A stretch of 44,551 bases of DNA from Candidatus Cloacimonas sp. (GCA_035403355.1 DAONFA010000017.1:1-44551), one strand, 5' to 3'; positions 7,601 to 15,613 are shown, numbered from the stretch's first letter. A program made the numbers and translations. Notes: a model not told the origin generated them from the letters alone.

Positions 7601-10060
7601 CTCTGCTTCTACGGTTCCGGTATTTTTAACCGTAATACTGAATTCTGCTGTTTCTCCCGGATCAAGATGTTGATTATTACTATCTATTACCAGGTAGGAA
7701 CCAAATTCTACAAAGGGCGCTTCCACAGAAATAAATTCGGAAATATGATACAATGTAGAATTGGCATCACTCAGGTTCAAATATAACCGCAACATTGTTT
7801 GATGAGGAGTATTAGGGGCTATCTGAATAACTATTGGTAAAGTGTTTACTCCTGACTGTCCACCTGATATTGCAGGATAGCTAATAAGGGAATCTGCTAT
7901 TGTAATATATGGGCTGTTGGAACTGATTGTGCCGGTTATTCCACTGATAACACTCATTCCCGTATTGGTTAAACCAATATTCAATTCAATTGTTTCTCCG
8001 CTTCCGGCAATTGCATTTCCATTACCTTGCGAAGGAGCTATGCTATCATCATCAATTGCTATACTTCCAGGAACCAGAGTAGCAATACTTTGCACAGGAA
8101 TTATCATTTGACTGGGCTTAAAATTATGTTTACTAACTGTTAAAGTTGCATTTCCGGCAAGCATATCGGAAGGAAGAACTAAAATAGCTGTTCCATCAGC
8201 TCCCGTATAATTGCGGGCTAAAATAATACCTCCCATATTTAAAACTACTGCTGCACCTTCTACAGGATTTCCCGTATTATCATGAACTGCTACATCGTAT
8301 AAACTTAAACCTAAAGGAATGGAAGTTTCTGCAACTACATTAAATTGAGACGGGATTCCAGTAAAGACCTCCATCGTGGGATCACCCATCAAATTACACC
8401 AGGCAGCAAAATCAATTGCATCACTCGGTGAGGAAACACCAAAAAGCTGATTTAAATATAAACGCCCGTTTAATAATGCTTCACCCATAGATCGCATTTC
8501 ATAAGCAAAAATTCCGGCAAAGATTCCTCCGTGGATAGCATTATTGAAGGTAGTATGCGTGCTGGAGGTACACATTCCTATTCCGGTTACTGCACCCTTG
8601 GGAGCTGCAATAGTTCCATAGCGGACCATTCCTTCCACTTCTCCGGTGGAATTGTAATTATTGGTACCACAGGTAATATTTACGGCATGAAATAGTTTAT
8701 AACCATTGTATAGAGAGGATTCGTCAGGTGGGACCCAATCAATATAACCTCTGAAACTATAAAAGCCCACTCCCTGATTTAGGGTCTGATTAATAATTGA
8801 GTAGTTAGGAGAAGAACCATAATCCTCTGTAAAAGTATAATCAGGATTGGTAAGTAAACTCATTTCCTTGATATACTTTTGAATATACATCGTAGAAATC
8901 CCGGATGGAGAATTATCTCCCGAAAGCATCATTCTATTTAACCAACTGGCATTAGCTATATTAATATCGCGTTCATAAAGATAAATTTTATTTAGAACTA
9001 CCAGAAACTGCGATAAGTTCTCAACTGAAATACGCCCGATAAAACAATCGCCCAATTGATCGGTCCCTGCCAAAAAAGTATAATTATAGTCCGTTGCTCC
9101 ACTGGATTGAGTATAATAAGGAATTGTATAACTGCCTACTGTATCACCTATAAAAACAACAAAATCAGGACGGGTTTCAACATTATTATATTTATTTTGG
9201 ATATAATTTTTTATGCTGGTAGTGGAATTTCCTGCTTCGCTGGTAGCAGTGCTGGCAACCATTACATCCGCACCTTTCTGTTTTTTCCAGAGCACATACT
9301 CATTCAGGGCATTGGCAAAATTCGTATCGGTGTTGTTACCATAAATAATTAAATAGCGGGGTGGAGTATTAGCTACCATTGTATTACGGTAATCATTGAA
9401 GTTCAATATTATGGATTCATAAATCTTGGCAAAACTGGCGGAAATATTTGTCGGTTCACTTACCAGTTCATTTATTCCCTGTTCATCTGTAAAATTCAAC
9501 CGGAAGGAGATATCTTGATAAACTGTTAAATCTCCACTTTGAGCATTGTAAGCGAAAGGATTTATTTGGATAGTAATAATCCGAAAGTCCCTTAAAATAC
9601 TTGGTTCACTAATTTCCATCAGGGTTTCGGGATAGGTGCCTCCGCTATTATAATAACTATTGTTTATTACAAAGCTCTTGGGGCTTTCCAAATTATTTCC
9701 CTGTTGCACGGGATAGGGAAGAAAATCGGGAATAACGGTTTGTCGGGTAGTAAGCACTTCAAAATTTACGGTTCCTTTACAGGGAATGGCTATGGAAGTG
9801 CAAATTACAGGTAATTCCGGCATTCCGGAATCTAACAGGGTTCCGGAAAGAGGGAGCTCTATTTTCCGGTAAACCGTTTCACCTTGTGTTTCTTCCTGCA
9901 AGGTATATTCCGGTAAAGTAAAATTTACTTGCAGATAAGAGCTGTTTTTAACTCCCAAAGTGAAAGCGGAATTTAAATTAGCCGGCAGGTCATTTTCTCT
10001 ATCGGCATAAGCGATGCTTAATGCCAGCAATGCCATTATCAGGATAATATTTCTCTTCAT
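4610..10060 (-). CDS. Giant secreted C25 (gingipain)-like protein with T9SS sorting domain
   Basis: A 1816-residue surface or secreted protein. The signal peptide is MKRNIILIMALLALSIAYA. The ATG at 10058-10060 is preceded by AAGGAAG and chosen over an upstream frame start. Then follow a gingipain-type propeptide region, a C25-like catalytic region (about 245-620, with VVFIGDTVG, the GDCFIGRISV strand and ITCGTN carrying Cys464), and an Ig-like domain. Several CARDB-like beta repeats, a nidogen-like segment, a jelly-roll segment with GWFIDNFNL, a carboxypeptidase-regulatory-like fold and an FN3-like domain come next. It ends in a type A T9SS sorting domain (NYPNPFNP from about 1733, ending KMLLMK). 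Where gingipains have the catalytic His in a GHG motif this protein reads FRGYIDW (Tyr439), so proteolysis is uncertain. It lies 63 bases after glnA on the same strand. Domain boundaries are by eye. Confidence 0.85.
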   Translation of the reverse strand: MKRNIILIMALLALSIAYADRENDLPANLNSAFTLGVKNSSYLQVNFTLPEYTLQEETQGETVYRKIELPLSGTLLDSGMPELPVICTSIAIPCKGTVNFEVLTTRQTVIPDFLPYPVQQGNNLESPKSFVINNSYYNSGGTYPETLMEISEPSILRDFRIITIQINPFAYNAQSGDLTVYQDISFRLNFTDEQGINELVSEPTNISASFAKIYESIILNFNDYRNTMVANTPPRYLIIYGNNTDTNFANALNEYVLWKKQKGADVMVASTATSEAGNSTTSIKNYIQNKYNNVETRPDFVVFIGDTVGSYTIPYYTQSSGATDYNYTFLAGTDQLGDCFIGRISVENLSQFLVVLNKIYLYERDINIANASWLNRMMLSGDNSPSGISTMYIQKYIKEMSLLTNPDYTFTEDYGSSPNYSIINQTLNQGVGFYSFRGYIDWVPPDESSLYNGYKLFHAVNITCGTNNYNSTGEVEGMVRYGTIAAPKGAVTGIGMCTSSTHTTFNNAIHGGIFAGIFAYEMRSMGEALLNGRLYLNQLFGVSSPSDAIDFAAWCNLMGDPTMEVFTGIPSQFNVVAETSIPLGLSLYDVAVHDNTGNPVEGAAVVLNMGGIILARNYTGADGTAILVLPSDMLAGNATLTVSKHNFKPSQMIIPVQSIATLVPGSIAIDDDSIAPSQGNGNAIAGSGETIELNIGLTNTGMSVISGITGTISSNSPYITIADSLISYPAISGGQSGVNTLPIVIQIAPNTPHQTMLRLYLNLSDANSTLYHISEFISVEAPFVEFGSYLVIDSNNQHLDPGETAEFSITVKNTGTVEAENIMGILYTQNDLVGVSDADAEFGNLPTGVQVTCGTNRFALIARPEVLPGMIIPMRLKLYNANGFEQYLDFSFTVGLVSQHDPLGPDTYGYVIYDWSDTNYAEAAVYDWIEISPLEGGLGTTLAISDGFNSNNEGDQVGSDALEVVSLPFPFQFYGILYNQITVCSNGFIAMGVTANAEFRNYRIPGPMGPNPMIAPFWDDLATATGSGIYTWFDRNHHSFIIEWYKLKNGNGGTALETFQCILYDQAAYPTSFGDGPIKFQYQTFNNIDSQSGNRHGNYCTIGIEDHTGQVGLEYTFNNSYPTAAAPLSNGKALFITNVPIYHSSAHLILEATYITDSNMNGICEPSEIVEVGTKIQNAGNLTAENVIGQISTTNQYVTITNAVAEYYPLEPGMDGVNKQPFTFTIAGNCPDAQVVNFDLLITAGEMQWTRYFSLQVSASCLSYNSYFIDDHLGTYDGIITAGEPFNLIVNLENTAAVKATDIQATLSSSLQQVLIENPIIAVEAIGPNEIYQTSFSINTTSLEPSITQIPFIFTAMAANGSSTSTTFNINYNNAGVFQDFELNNGLFSSETGWTWGTPVQVTPYSGTKVWATNLGGTYPDLVTYNLYSPKFLLGENSQLQFMHYYSCEYGYDGGNVAISTNNGNAWNLLYPVNGYNGNSLNGLNGEQGWTGNSSGWLSASFDLTQYAGQNVMFRFRFGSDGATGGVGWFIDNFNLNNVIMKTGYLYGVVFPSSGLDPSMATLKSNQRFTCNPDSEGNFILFLPNGIHTVTATMPYHQSSTLTSIIITPENPVHYTEFTLIDLPQPQSINYTGDNETGDLYIYWNAPEDTVLPIVGFKVYRKFNTDQFYLVQDSPETFYHEVLTLYGQYKFYIVVKYQNADGTPSPILNIALPYEGNQGNEIPVLVTKLNANYPNPFNPTTTISFTLAKPGKTSLVIYNLKGQVVKSLVNKDLPSGMHTLVWNGKDENERSVASGVYFYRLQSRNYQATHKMLLMK

Positions 10061-10123
10061 TGGACTTCCTTTATATACGGATAGGATAGTTCCTAAATGA
10101 AGCAAAAATTATTCCAATGAATA

Positions 10124-11545
10124 TCAAAGATTATAGTATAGCATAAACTCCTGAGGATGGGGACGCGCTGAAATTGCCTCAAATTCCTTCATTTTTATTT
10201 CAATATGGCTTTCAATCAAGTCCTCGTTAAAAACATTTCCTTCCAGTAAAAATTGGTGGTCATCTTTCAGTGCCTGCAGTGCTTCTGCAAGATTGGCAGG
10301 AATAGAAAGCAATTGTGCTTTTTTATCTTCACTCCAGGCAAAAACATTATCATCATAAGGACCCAGATTATATTTGGCAGGATCAACCCGATTTTTAATA
10401 CCATCCAAGCCAGCTAATAAAATTGCACTCATCGCCAGGTAAGGATTGCAGGTTCCGTCACCGGTTCTAAATTCAAAGCGTTTTGTTTCAGGTGTATTAG
10501 CATATTTGGGAATCCTGATAGCGGCACTACGATTGGCAAGACCATAGAATAATTTTACCGGTGCTTCAAAACCAGGCAGCAGTCGTTTGAAACTATTGGT
10601 TGAAGGATTGGTGAGAGCAACTAAGGCACGACCGTGAATTAAAATTCCCCCAATAAACCAAACTGCTTCTTCGGAGAGGTCTGCATAGCCACCTTTTTTA
10701 TAGAACAGGTTTTTCCCGTCTTTATGCAGCATAATATGAAAGTGCATTCCGTTTCCGGCATTGCCAAAAACCGGTTTAGGCATAAAAGTTGCCGTAAGCC
10801 CATATTGCAAAGCGGTTCTGCGAATAATATCCTTCATAATCATTACATCATCACAAATTCGGGGAAAGGCAAGCAGTTCCGTTTCTATTTCTTCCTGCGC
10901 AGAAAGACCAACTTCATGATGATGATAACGAACTTTAATATCCTGCTCTTCAATAAGTTCCACAATTTTTTGCCGAATTTCATAGAACTGATCAAAAGGG
11001 GTATCTATATGATAACCCTTCATCCCTTGCATAGAAAGCGCATCCAGGTCTTCATTTTCCTCCGGAAGAGCTTCTTTGCATTCACTGGAGGTTATATTAT
11101 AACCTGCGGAATAAGAATCAGAGTAATATTGAACGGAATCAAAAAGATGAAATTCCAGTTCCGGTATCCAAGTGGACATATCGGCTATGCCTGTGGAAAG
11201 CAAATATTGATGAGCCCTGAGAGCAACACTGCGAGGGTCTTTTTTTACTCCGATCCGGGTGTCCGCATCACAAATTGAACATAGCATTCTCAGTGTTGGG
11301 GTCTCATAAAACGAATCAAGATGAGCTGTTTCGGCATCAGGCATTAAAACCATATCGCCACTTTCCACACTTCTCATTCCAGGAATGGAAGAACCGTCAA
11401 AGGGTATTCCAATTTCCATCACTTCCGCTATATTCCGCGCTGGAAAAGTAATATGATACCATTTGCCATCCAAACCGCAATATTTAAGGTCTATGGCTTT
11501 CACTTTATTTGCCTGGATCATCTGTTGTAATTCCTTCAGTTCCAT
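10124..11545 (-). CDS. glnA: Glutamine synthetase, type I
   Basis: Makes glutamine from glutamate, ammonia and ATP in the cytoplasm; the main ammonia-assimilating enzyme. At 473 residues it has the usual type I length. Visible family blocks are FDGSSIPGM, the LEFHLFDS metal strand, NAGNGMHFH, NPSTNSFKRLLPGFEAP, RSAAIRIPKY, CNPYLAMSAILLAGLDGI and the C-terminal RPHPQEFMLYY. At the adenylylation loop, where enterobacterial enzymes have Asn-Leu-Tyr (Tyr397), this reads DDNVFAW with Phe402, so control by adenylylation looks unlikely. The start ATG at 11543-11545 has an AAGGAG box. It follows the M50 protease gene by 192 bases and precedes the C25-like gene by 63 bases, all leftward. Confidence 0.96.
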   Translation of the reverse strand: MELKELQQMIQANKVKAIDLKYCGLDGKWYHITFPARNIAEVMEIGIPFDGSSIPGMRSVESGDMVLMPDAETAHLDSFYETPTLRMLCSICDADTRIGVKKDPRSVALRAHQYLLSTGIADMSTWIPELEFHLFDSVQYYSDSYSAGYNITSSECKEALPEENEDLDALSMQGMKGYHIDTPFDQFYEIRQKIVELIEEQDIKVRYHHHEVGLSAQEEIETELLAFPRICDDVMIMKDIIRRTALQYGLTATFMPKPVFGNAGNGMHFHIMLHKDGKNLFYKKGGYADLSEEAVWFIGGILIHGRALVALTNPSTNSFKRLLPGFEAPVKLFYGLANRSAAIRIPKYANTPETKRFEFRTGDGTCNPYLAMSAILLAGLDGIKNRVDPAKYNLGPYDDNVFAWSEDKKAQLLSIPANLAEALQALKDDHQFLLEGNVFNEDLIESHIEIKMKEFEAISARPHPQEFMLYYNL

Positions 11546-11587
11546 TTTAGTTCTCCTTATTCTTTTATTTAATTCTTTTTTAGCTGG

Positions 11588-11608
11588 AAAACGACATCTT
11601 GTCGTTTT
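11588..11608. repeat. Degenerate hairpin of the tagged family
   Basis: AAAACGACA and TGTCGTTTT pair perfectly over 9 bp around TCT, preceded by CTGG. It resembles the AAACGACG-AGGA-CGTCGTTT copy at 41620-41639. It lies in the 192-base gap between the M50 protease gene and glnA. The same gap also holds ACGAGGACTTCAAC (11671-11684, a decayed unit) and TCCCCAAAATCCTTTT (from 11711, a decayed copy of the T/C-rich word at 1-57). Confidence 0.55.
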
Positions 11609-11737
11609 TCCTATAAACCGGGCTATCCAGTTTTCTATTAAGTAACTTCAGACATCTGTTGCTGGAATTTACGAGGACTTCAACATTTCGGTTTCCGGCG
11701 TTATTTTTAGTCCCCAAAATCCTTTTCCTCCGGTTCA

Positions 11738-12403
11738 TCACAATGAGGCAATATTTTGTAGCTGCACTCCCATTATTTGCATTACGAAATTTACCGGTGG
11801 AATAATGATTTTCCCAATAATATTCCAACCCAGCAAAGTAGTAATTATAATAAATGCAAATAAATACATCATTCCTTTGCGTTCCTGCATCGTCCATTTA
11901 TAATATGCCTGATCAGTTAAAAACATTCCAATTACTTTTGAGCCGTCCAAAGGGGGCACCGGAATCAGATTAAAAAAAGCAAGCAGGAGATTAAGGTAGA
12001 TTACAAAGAAACAAATATATTGGATTAAAACCGAAAAACCGCATAGATGAAAGATCAGGGCAAAAAAGATTGCCAGCAGAAAATTGGCAAGAGGTCCTGC
12101 CAATCCTGTTAATCCGGAATCTCTTTTATAATTTTTGAAATTATGAGGATTGAAAGGAACCGGCTTAGCATAACCATATATGAAACCAGCTGTTAAATAT
12201 AAAAATAACGGCAAGATCACAGTTCCAAACCAATCAATGTGTTTCAAGGGATTCAATGTTAAACGCCCTGCTCTTTTAGCAGAATCATCACCCAGCCAGT
12301 ATGCCATTAGAGAGTGGCAGAATTCATGGATAATAATGCTGTAAAAAACCAGAACAATTACTACCGCATTTAGCAGAAGCTGAGGTATATTAGGACTTTT
12401 CAT
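11738..12403 (-). CDS. Site-2-protease-like M50 membrane metalloprotease
   Basis: An intramembrane zinc peptidase family protein (221 residues) with several hydrophobic segments. The zinc motif is IIHEFCHSLMAY (His26-Glu27, His30) in the first membrane helix, and the second ligand block is NLIPVPPLDGSKV (Asp near 151). It is the short form without PDZ domains, common in many phyla and of unknown substrate; cleavage of membrane-bound regulators is known for the wider family. The start overlaps the tyrS stop (ATGA at 12400-12403), so it is translationally coupled to tyrS. Confidence 0.9.
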   Translation of the reverse strand: MKSPNIPQLLLNAVVIVLVFYSIIIHEFCHSLMAYWLGDDSAKRAGRLTLNPLKHIDWFGTVILPLFLYLTAGFIYGYAKPVPFNPHNFKNYKRDSGLTGLAGPLANFLLAIFFALIFHLCGFSVLIQYICFFVIYLNLLLAFFNLIPVPPLDGSKVIGMFLTDQAYYKWTMQERKGMMYLFAFIIITTLLGWNIIGKIIIPPVNFVMQIMGVQLQNIASL

Positions 12404-13602
12404 ATCTTCTTTATCTTTATGTAATTCCGTTTTCCGGCGCGAATGATATCTCCGTTTTTAAGATTAACTACAGTATCAAAGGCAGTAACCTTTTCTCCGT
12501 TTAAGGATACAGCTCCGCTTTGAATAAGTCGTTTGGCTTCACCGTTAGTTGCACATATTCCACTATCCACCAAAAGCTTGGACAATTTGCAGCTACTTTC
12601 GTGAACAGCAAAATCGGGTATATCAGAGGGAATTTCCTTGAAGGAAAATTGTTTTTCAAAAGCAAGTTCTGCCTCACTTGCCTCTTCTGCACTATGATAT
12701 AATGTAACGATTTCCCTGGCTAAGCGTTTTTTAATCAGCATTGGGTTAGTTCCGGATTCCAGTTCTTTTTTAATTTTTTCAATTTCTTCTTCGGGCAGGG
12801 TTGTAGCATAATAGAAATAGTTCAAAATTATATTATCCGGAATGGACATCACCTTGCCGTATTTTTCTTTGGGAGAATCAAATACGGCAATATAGTTATT
12901 AAGTGATTTGCCCATTTTATTCACGCCATCCGTTCCAATTAGAATAGGAGATAGGATAGCAACCTGTTCTTCCAAGCCAAAATGGTGTTGCATATCTCTT
13001 CCACAGAGAATATTGAATTTTTGTTCCGTAGCCCCGAGTTCAACATCGCTATTAATGGCAACGGAATCATAACCCTGCAAAACAGGATACAGAAGTTCAT
13101 GCATTCCCAAAGCTAAACCCTGTTCATAACGCTGACGAAAAGTTTGATGTGCCATAAATTGAGCTAAGGTAAACTTTCCCATCAATTTAATTACTTCGCT
13201 CATCCCCATATTTTTAAACCATTCACTTTGATAACGAACTTCCGTTTGCTCCGGTTTAAGCACTGTAAATAATTGCTCCATAAATCGTTCGCTGTTTTTT
13301 TTCACTTGTTCAGCTGTTAAGGGAGGACGGCTTTCATCCCTGCCTGTAGGATCACCAATTTGAGCAGTAAAATCTCCGATAATAATTACTCCGATATGAC
13401 CTAAATCCTGAAATTGACGCATCTTCCGAATAGGGACTAAATGTCCCAAATGCACATCACAACCTGTAGGATCAATACCGTATTTTATTCTAAGCGGATT
13501 GCCCGTCTTTTCTGCTTTGGCAAATTTAGCTTTCAGTTCTTCCAGAGTTATTATTTCATCCACACCTCTGCTGATTAATTTCAATTCTTGTTCGTAAGCC
13601 AT
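12400..13602 (-). CDS. tyrS: Tyrosyl-tRNA synthetase
   Basis: Charges tRNA-Tyr with tyrosine (class I aminoacyl-tRNA synthetase). The Rossmann core carries the HIGH-type motif HLGH at residues 51-54, after YGIDPTGCDV, and the KMSKS-type motif KMGKS at 229-233. A C-terminal S4 RNA-binding domain covers about residues 335-400 (KLLVDSGICATNGEAKRLIQ). The 400-residue length and GIDPT/LGHLVPIRKMRQFQ pattern fit the TyrZ-like group rather than the E. coli form. A TTGACA box lies upstream on the minus strand near 13655. It is the first gene of a leftward group with the M50 protease and probably glnA. Confidence 0.96.
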   Translation of the reverse strand: MAYEQELKLISRGVDEIITLEELKAKFAKAEKTGNPLRIKYGIDPTGCDVHLGHLVPIRKMRQFQDLGHIGVIIIGDFTAQIGDPTGRDESRPPLTAEQVKKNSERFMEQLFTVLKPEQTEVRYQSEWFKNMGMSEVIKLMGKFTLAQFMAHQTFRQRYEQGLALGMHELLYPVLQGYDSVAINSDVELGATEQKFNILCGRDMQHHFGLEEQVAILSPILIGTDGVNKMGKSLNNYIAVFDSPKEKYGKVMSIPDNIILNYFYYATTLPEEEIEKIKKELESGTNPMLIKKRLAREIVTLYHSAEEASEAELAFEKQFSFKEIPSDIPDFAVHESSCKLSKLLVDSGICATNGEAKRLIQSGAVSLNGEKVTAFDTVVNLKNGDIIRAGKRNYIKIKKI

Positions 13603-13737
13603 TTAATCATCCTGTTTTCAATATATTACTTATTTGGGGACAGGAACGGAGAAGCCAATATTTGTCAAGGTGGAAAACAGTATTAGAAAAAGGTATTAGA
13701 CGCAGCGTAAATCCCTCGTTAAAAAAGGTTGAGACCA

Positions 13738-13891
13738 CCGGAAGGTTGACCTCCCGGTCAACCAAAAACTCGGAAGGTTGACATCCCGGTCAACCACAAA
13801 ATCGGAAGGTTGACCTCCCGGTCAACCAAAAAAACCGGATGGTTGATGTCCTCATCAACCACAAACCGGAAGGTTGACCTCCCGGTCAACC
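13738..13891 (+). repeat. Ordered array of five tagged hairpins, about 32-base period
   Basis: Units lie at 13744-13763, 13776-13795, 13808-13827, 13841-13860 and 13872-13891, with start-to-start spacing 32, 32, 33 and 31. Three are GGTTGACC-TCCC-GGTCAACC (perfect 8-bp stem) and one is GGTTGATG-TCCT-CATCAACC (perfect, with both arms changed). The 13776 unit has one mismatch. Each is preceded by CCGGAA, TCGGAA or CCGGAT, and joined by A-rich linkers of about 6 bases. This is not a CRISPR: the linkers are short and alike, and there are no unique spacers or cas genes. Confidence 0.9.
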
Positions 13892-13921
13892 CAAAAACCG
13901 GAAGCACCTAAAATAAACAAA

Positions 13922-14027
13922 AAATCCCTAAAATCCCTTGAATCCTGTTCATCCCCTGCCTATTCATCCAAAATCCTGTTCATCCCTCACCTATTAAATC
14001 TGTGTAATCCGTGAAATCTGTGAGAGC
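13922..14027 (+). repeat. T/C-rich and ATCTGTG repeat words
   Basis: Near-copies of words seen at 1-231. ATCCCTAAAATCCCTTGA is followed by ATCCTGTTCATCCC and CCTATT, then a second ATCCTGTTCATCCC...CCTATT. Three tandem 9-base units close to ATCTGTGAA follow, ending in GAGAGC. The block ends just before the phosphofructokinase stop codon. Confidence 0.85.
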
Positions 14028-14035
14028 TAAAACTT

Positions 14036-15133
14036 TCAATCCCCCAAAGAGATTCCCAACCCCCTTGCAGTAGCAACAAGATCGGAATTTACATCAATGT
14101 AATTATATTTTTCAATGGCTTCGGTTAAAGGGACAGCAACAATATCGGGATGACGATAAGCGACCATAGAACCCCATTTTTCTTCTAAAACCAATTCCAC
14201 TGCTTTCACCCCAAACTGGGAAGCCAGTATTCTATCAAAGGCATTGGGAGTTCCACCTCGTTGTAAATGCCCTAAAATAGTTACCCGAATATCAATTGTG
14301 CAGCCGGCATTTTTAAGTTCTTGAGCCAAACGCAAACCGGCTCCTCCCAATTTTATTTTCATTGCGCCCGGTTCGTCACTCTCAATATAAATCATTTCTC
14401 CATCAACAGGTCTGGCTCCTTCGGCAATTACAATATTAGCAAAATCGTGTCCTCTATCAACCCGTTCATTGATGGCTTGCATAATGTTATTGATATTATA
14501 AGGAATTTCCGGAATGAGGCAAACCTCTGCCCCACCTGCAATTGCAGAATGGAGAGCAATCCATCCGGCAAAACGGCCCATAACTTCCAAAATTAAAATA
14601 CGATGATGGCTGGCTGCAGTAGTAACAAGTTTATCCACAGCATCGGTAGCAATATCCACTGCGGTTTGAAAACCAAAGGTAAAATCCGTAGCGGAAAGAT
14701 CGTTATCAATAGTTTTGGGAACTCCGATAACCGGACAACCCAATTCAAAAAGCTGTTGAGAAATGCGTTGTGATCCATCTCCTCCGATATTGATTAGTGC
14801 TTCAATATTTTGGTAACGAAGGCGTTCTAAAAAATCTTGGGAGCGATCTACGGTAGTCCAGGTTCCGTCAGAATTTTTTATAGGCCAGTTAAAAGGACCG
14901 CCTATATTGGTAGTTCCGATTATTGTTCCCCCCTGAACATGAATTCCGACAACTCTTTCAGGAGTTAGTTCCACAATATGCATCGGGTCTCGTAAAACGC
15001 CATTGAAGGCATCAATGCTTCCTAAGACCTCCCAATTATGTTCCAGAGACGCTCTTTTTACGATAGCTCTAATAACAGCATTGAGTCCAGGACAATCACC
15101 TCCGCCGGTTGCAACAAGTAGTCGTTTTTTCAT
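14036..15133 (-). CDS. 6-phosphofructokinase (phosphoryl donor uncertain)
   Basis: Phosphorylates fructose 6-phosphate at C1 in glycolysis. The PfkA fold is clear: start RLLVATGGGDCPGLNAVIRA, GTTNIGGPF, GGDGSQ near residues 117-122, PKTIDNDL near 136-143 (catalytic Asp), and MGRFAGWIALHSAIAGGAEVCLIPE. At the two donor-deciding positions (E. coli 104 and 124) it has Gly (GGDG) and Lys (PKTIDND). E. coli ATP enzymes have Gly/Gly and classical pyrophosphate enzymes Asp/Lys, so this is a mixed type. ATP use is more likely because Asp is absent. RBS AGGCGGA. It follows the acetyltransferase by 56 bases and may end the long leftward operon. Confidence 0.92.
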   Translation of the reverse strand: MKKRLLVATGGGDCPGLNAVIRAIVKRASLEHNWEVLGSIDAFNGVLRDPMHIVELTPERVVGIHVQGGTIIGTTNIGGPFNWPIKNSDGTWTTVDRSQDFLERLRYQNIEALINIGGDGSQRISQQLFELGCPVIGVPKTIDNDLSATDFTFGFQTAVDIATDAVDKLVTTAASHHRILILEVMGRFAGWIALHSAIAGGAEVCLIPEIPYNINNIMQAINERVDRGHDFANIVIAEGARPVDGEMIYIESDEPGAMKIKLGGAGLRLAQELKNAGCTIDIRVTILGHLQRGGTPNAFDRILASQFGVKAVELVLEEKWGSMVAYRHPDIVAVPLTEAIEKYNYIDVNSDLVATARGLGISLGD

Positions 15134-15189
15134 AATTCCGCCTTTTTTTCAGGAAACACCCAAACCAGGTTTGAGGTATTTTCGGTTGA

Positions 15190-15612
15190 TTATATATCCC
15201 TTTTAATCAATACTCTGTAGCCGGAAAGTTCTTTAAAGCCGAATTTTTCGTAAAGATGCCAGGCAGCGGGATTATTTACATTTACTTCCAGTTTTAGTTG
15301 ATAGCCAATTTCGTTTGCCAGGGCAATACATTCTTCCATAAGCTTAGTTCCAATACCTTGATTTTGTTTTTCGGGTAGAACAGCCATGTGATGAATGTAA
15401 AGACGGCGGGAATCATTAGTTATCCATACAGTTCCAACAACATTTTCATCCTCTTCCGCTAAAATTAATACTCCTGTTTCGCTCAGATTATCTTGCACGG
15501 TTTTTAAGGAATCTTTACGCTCCGGATTGCTGATTCCTGTTCTCTCCCAAAGCCGGGAGACCTGCAGAAAAAGTTCGTCATTTAGCTGTTTAGTTCTTTT
15601 AACGGTAATCAT
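15190..15612 (-). CDS. GNAT-family N-acetyltransferase
   Basis: A 140-residue single-domain GNAT protein. The acetyl-CoA pyrophosphate-binding block is VLPEKQNQGIGTKLMEECI near residues 77-95, followed by the typical NNPAAWHLYEKFGFKE segment at the C-terminus. The substrate cannot be told from sequence. The start ATG is separated by one base from the stop of the upstream DUF4340-like gene, so translation is probably coupled. Its role within the ABC/GldG operon is unknown. Confidence 0.88.
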   Translation of the reverse strand: MITVKRTKQLNDELFLQVSRLWERTGISNPERKDSLKTVQDNLSETGVLILAEEDENVVGTVWITNDSRRLYIHHMAVLPEKQNQGIGTKLMEECIALANEIGYQLKLEVNVNNPAAWHLYEKFGFKELSGYRVLIKRDI

Positions 15613-15613
15613 C

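Larger units (their letters stand above)
13603..14035. other. 433-base gap filled by repeats between pfk and tyrS
   Basis: No open frame of interest. The tyrS-proximal 130 bases hold the probable tyrS promoter region with TTGACA on the minus strand, but no convincing -10. The rest is the hairpin array and the T/C-rich and ATCTGTG words described separately. The array lies downstream of the leftward phosphofructokinase gene. Confidence 0.8.

Noticed and set aside
4610..10105. Start of the C25-like protein at 10105
   Set aside because: It would put 15 residues before a normal signal peptide; the ATG at 10058-10060 has a good RBS (AAGGAAG).
10724..11278. 184-codon plus-strand frame opposite glnA
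   Set aside because: Shadow frame of a well-supported gene, with no RBS and no recognisable protein features.
13738..13891. CRISPR array
   Set aside because: Regularly spaced palindromic repeats, but linkers are only about 12 bases including the tag and are similar to each other. No leader, unique spacers or cas genes.
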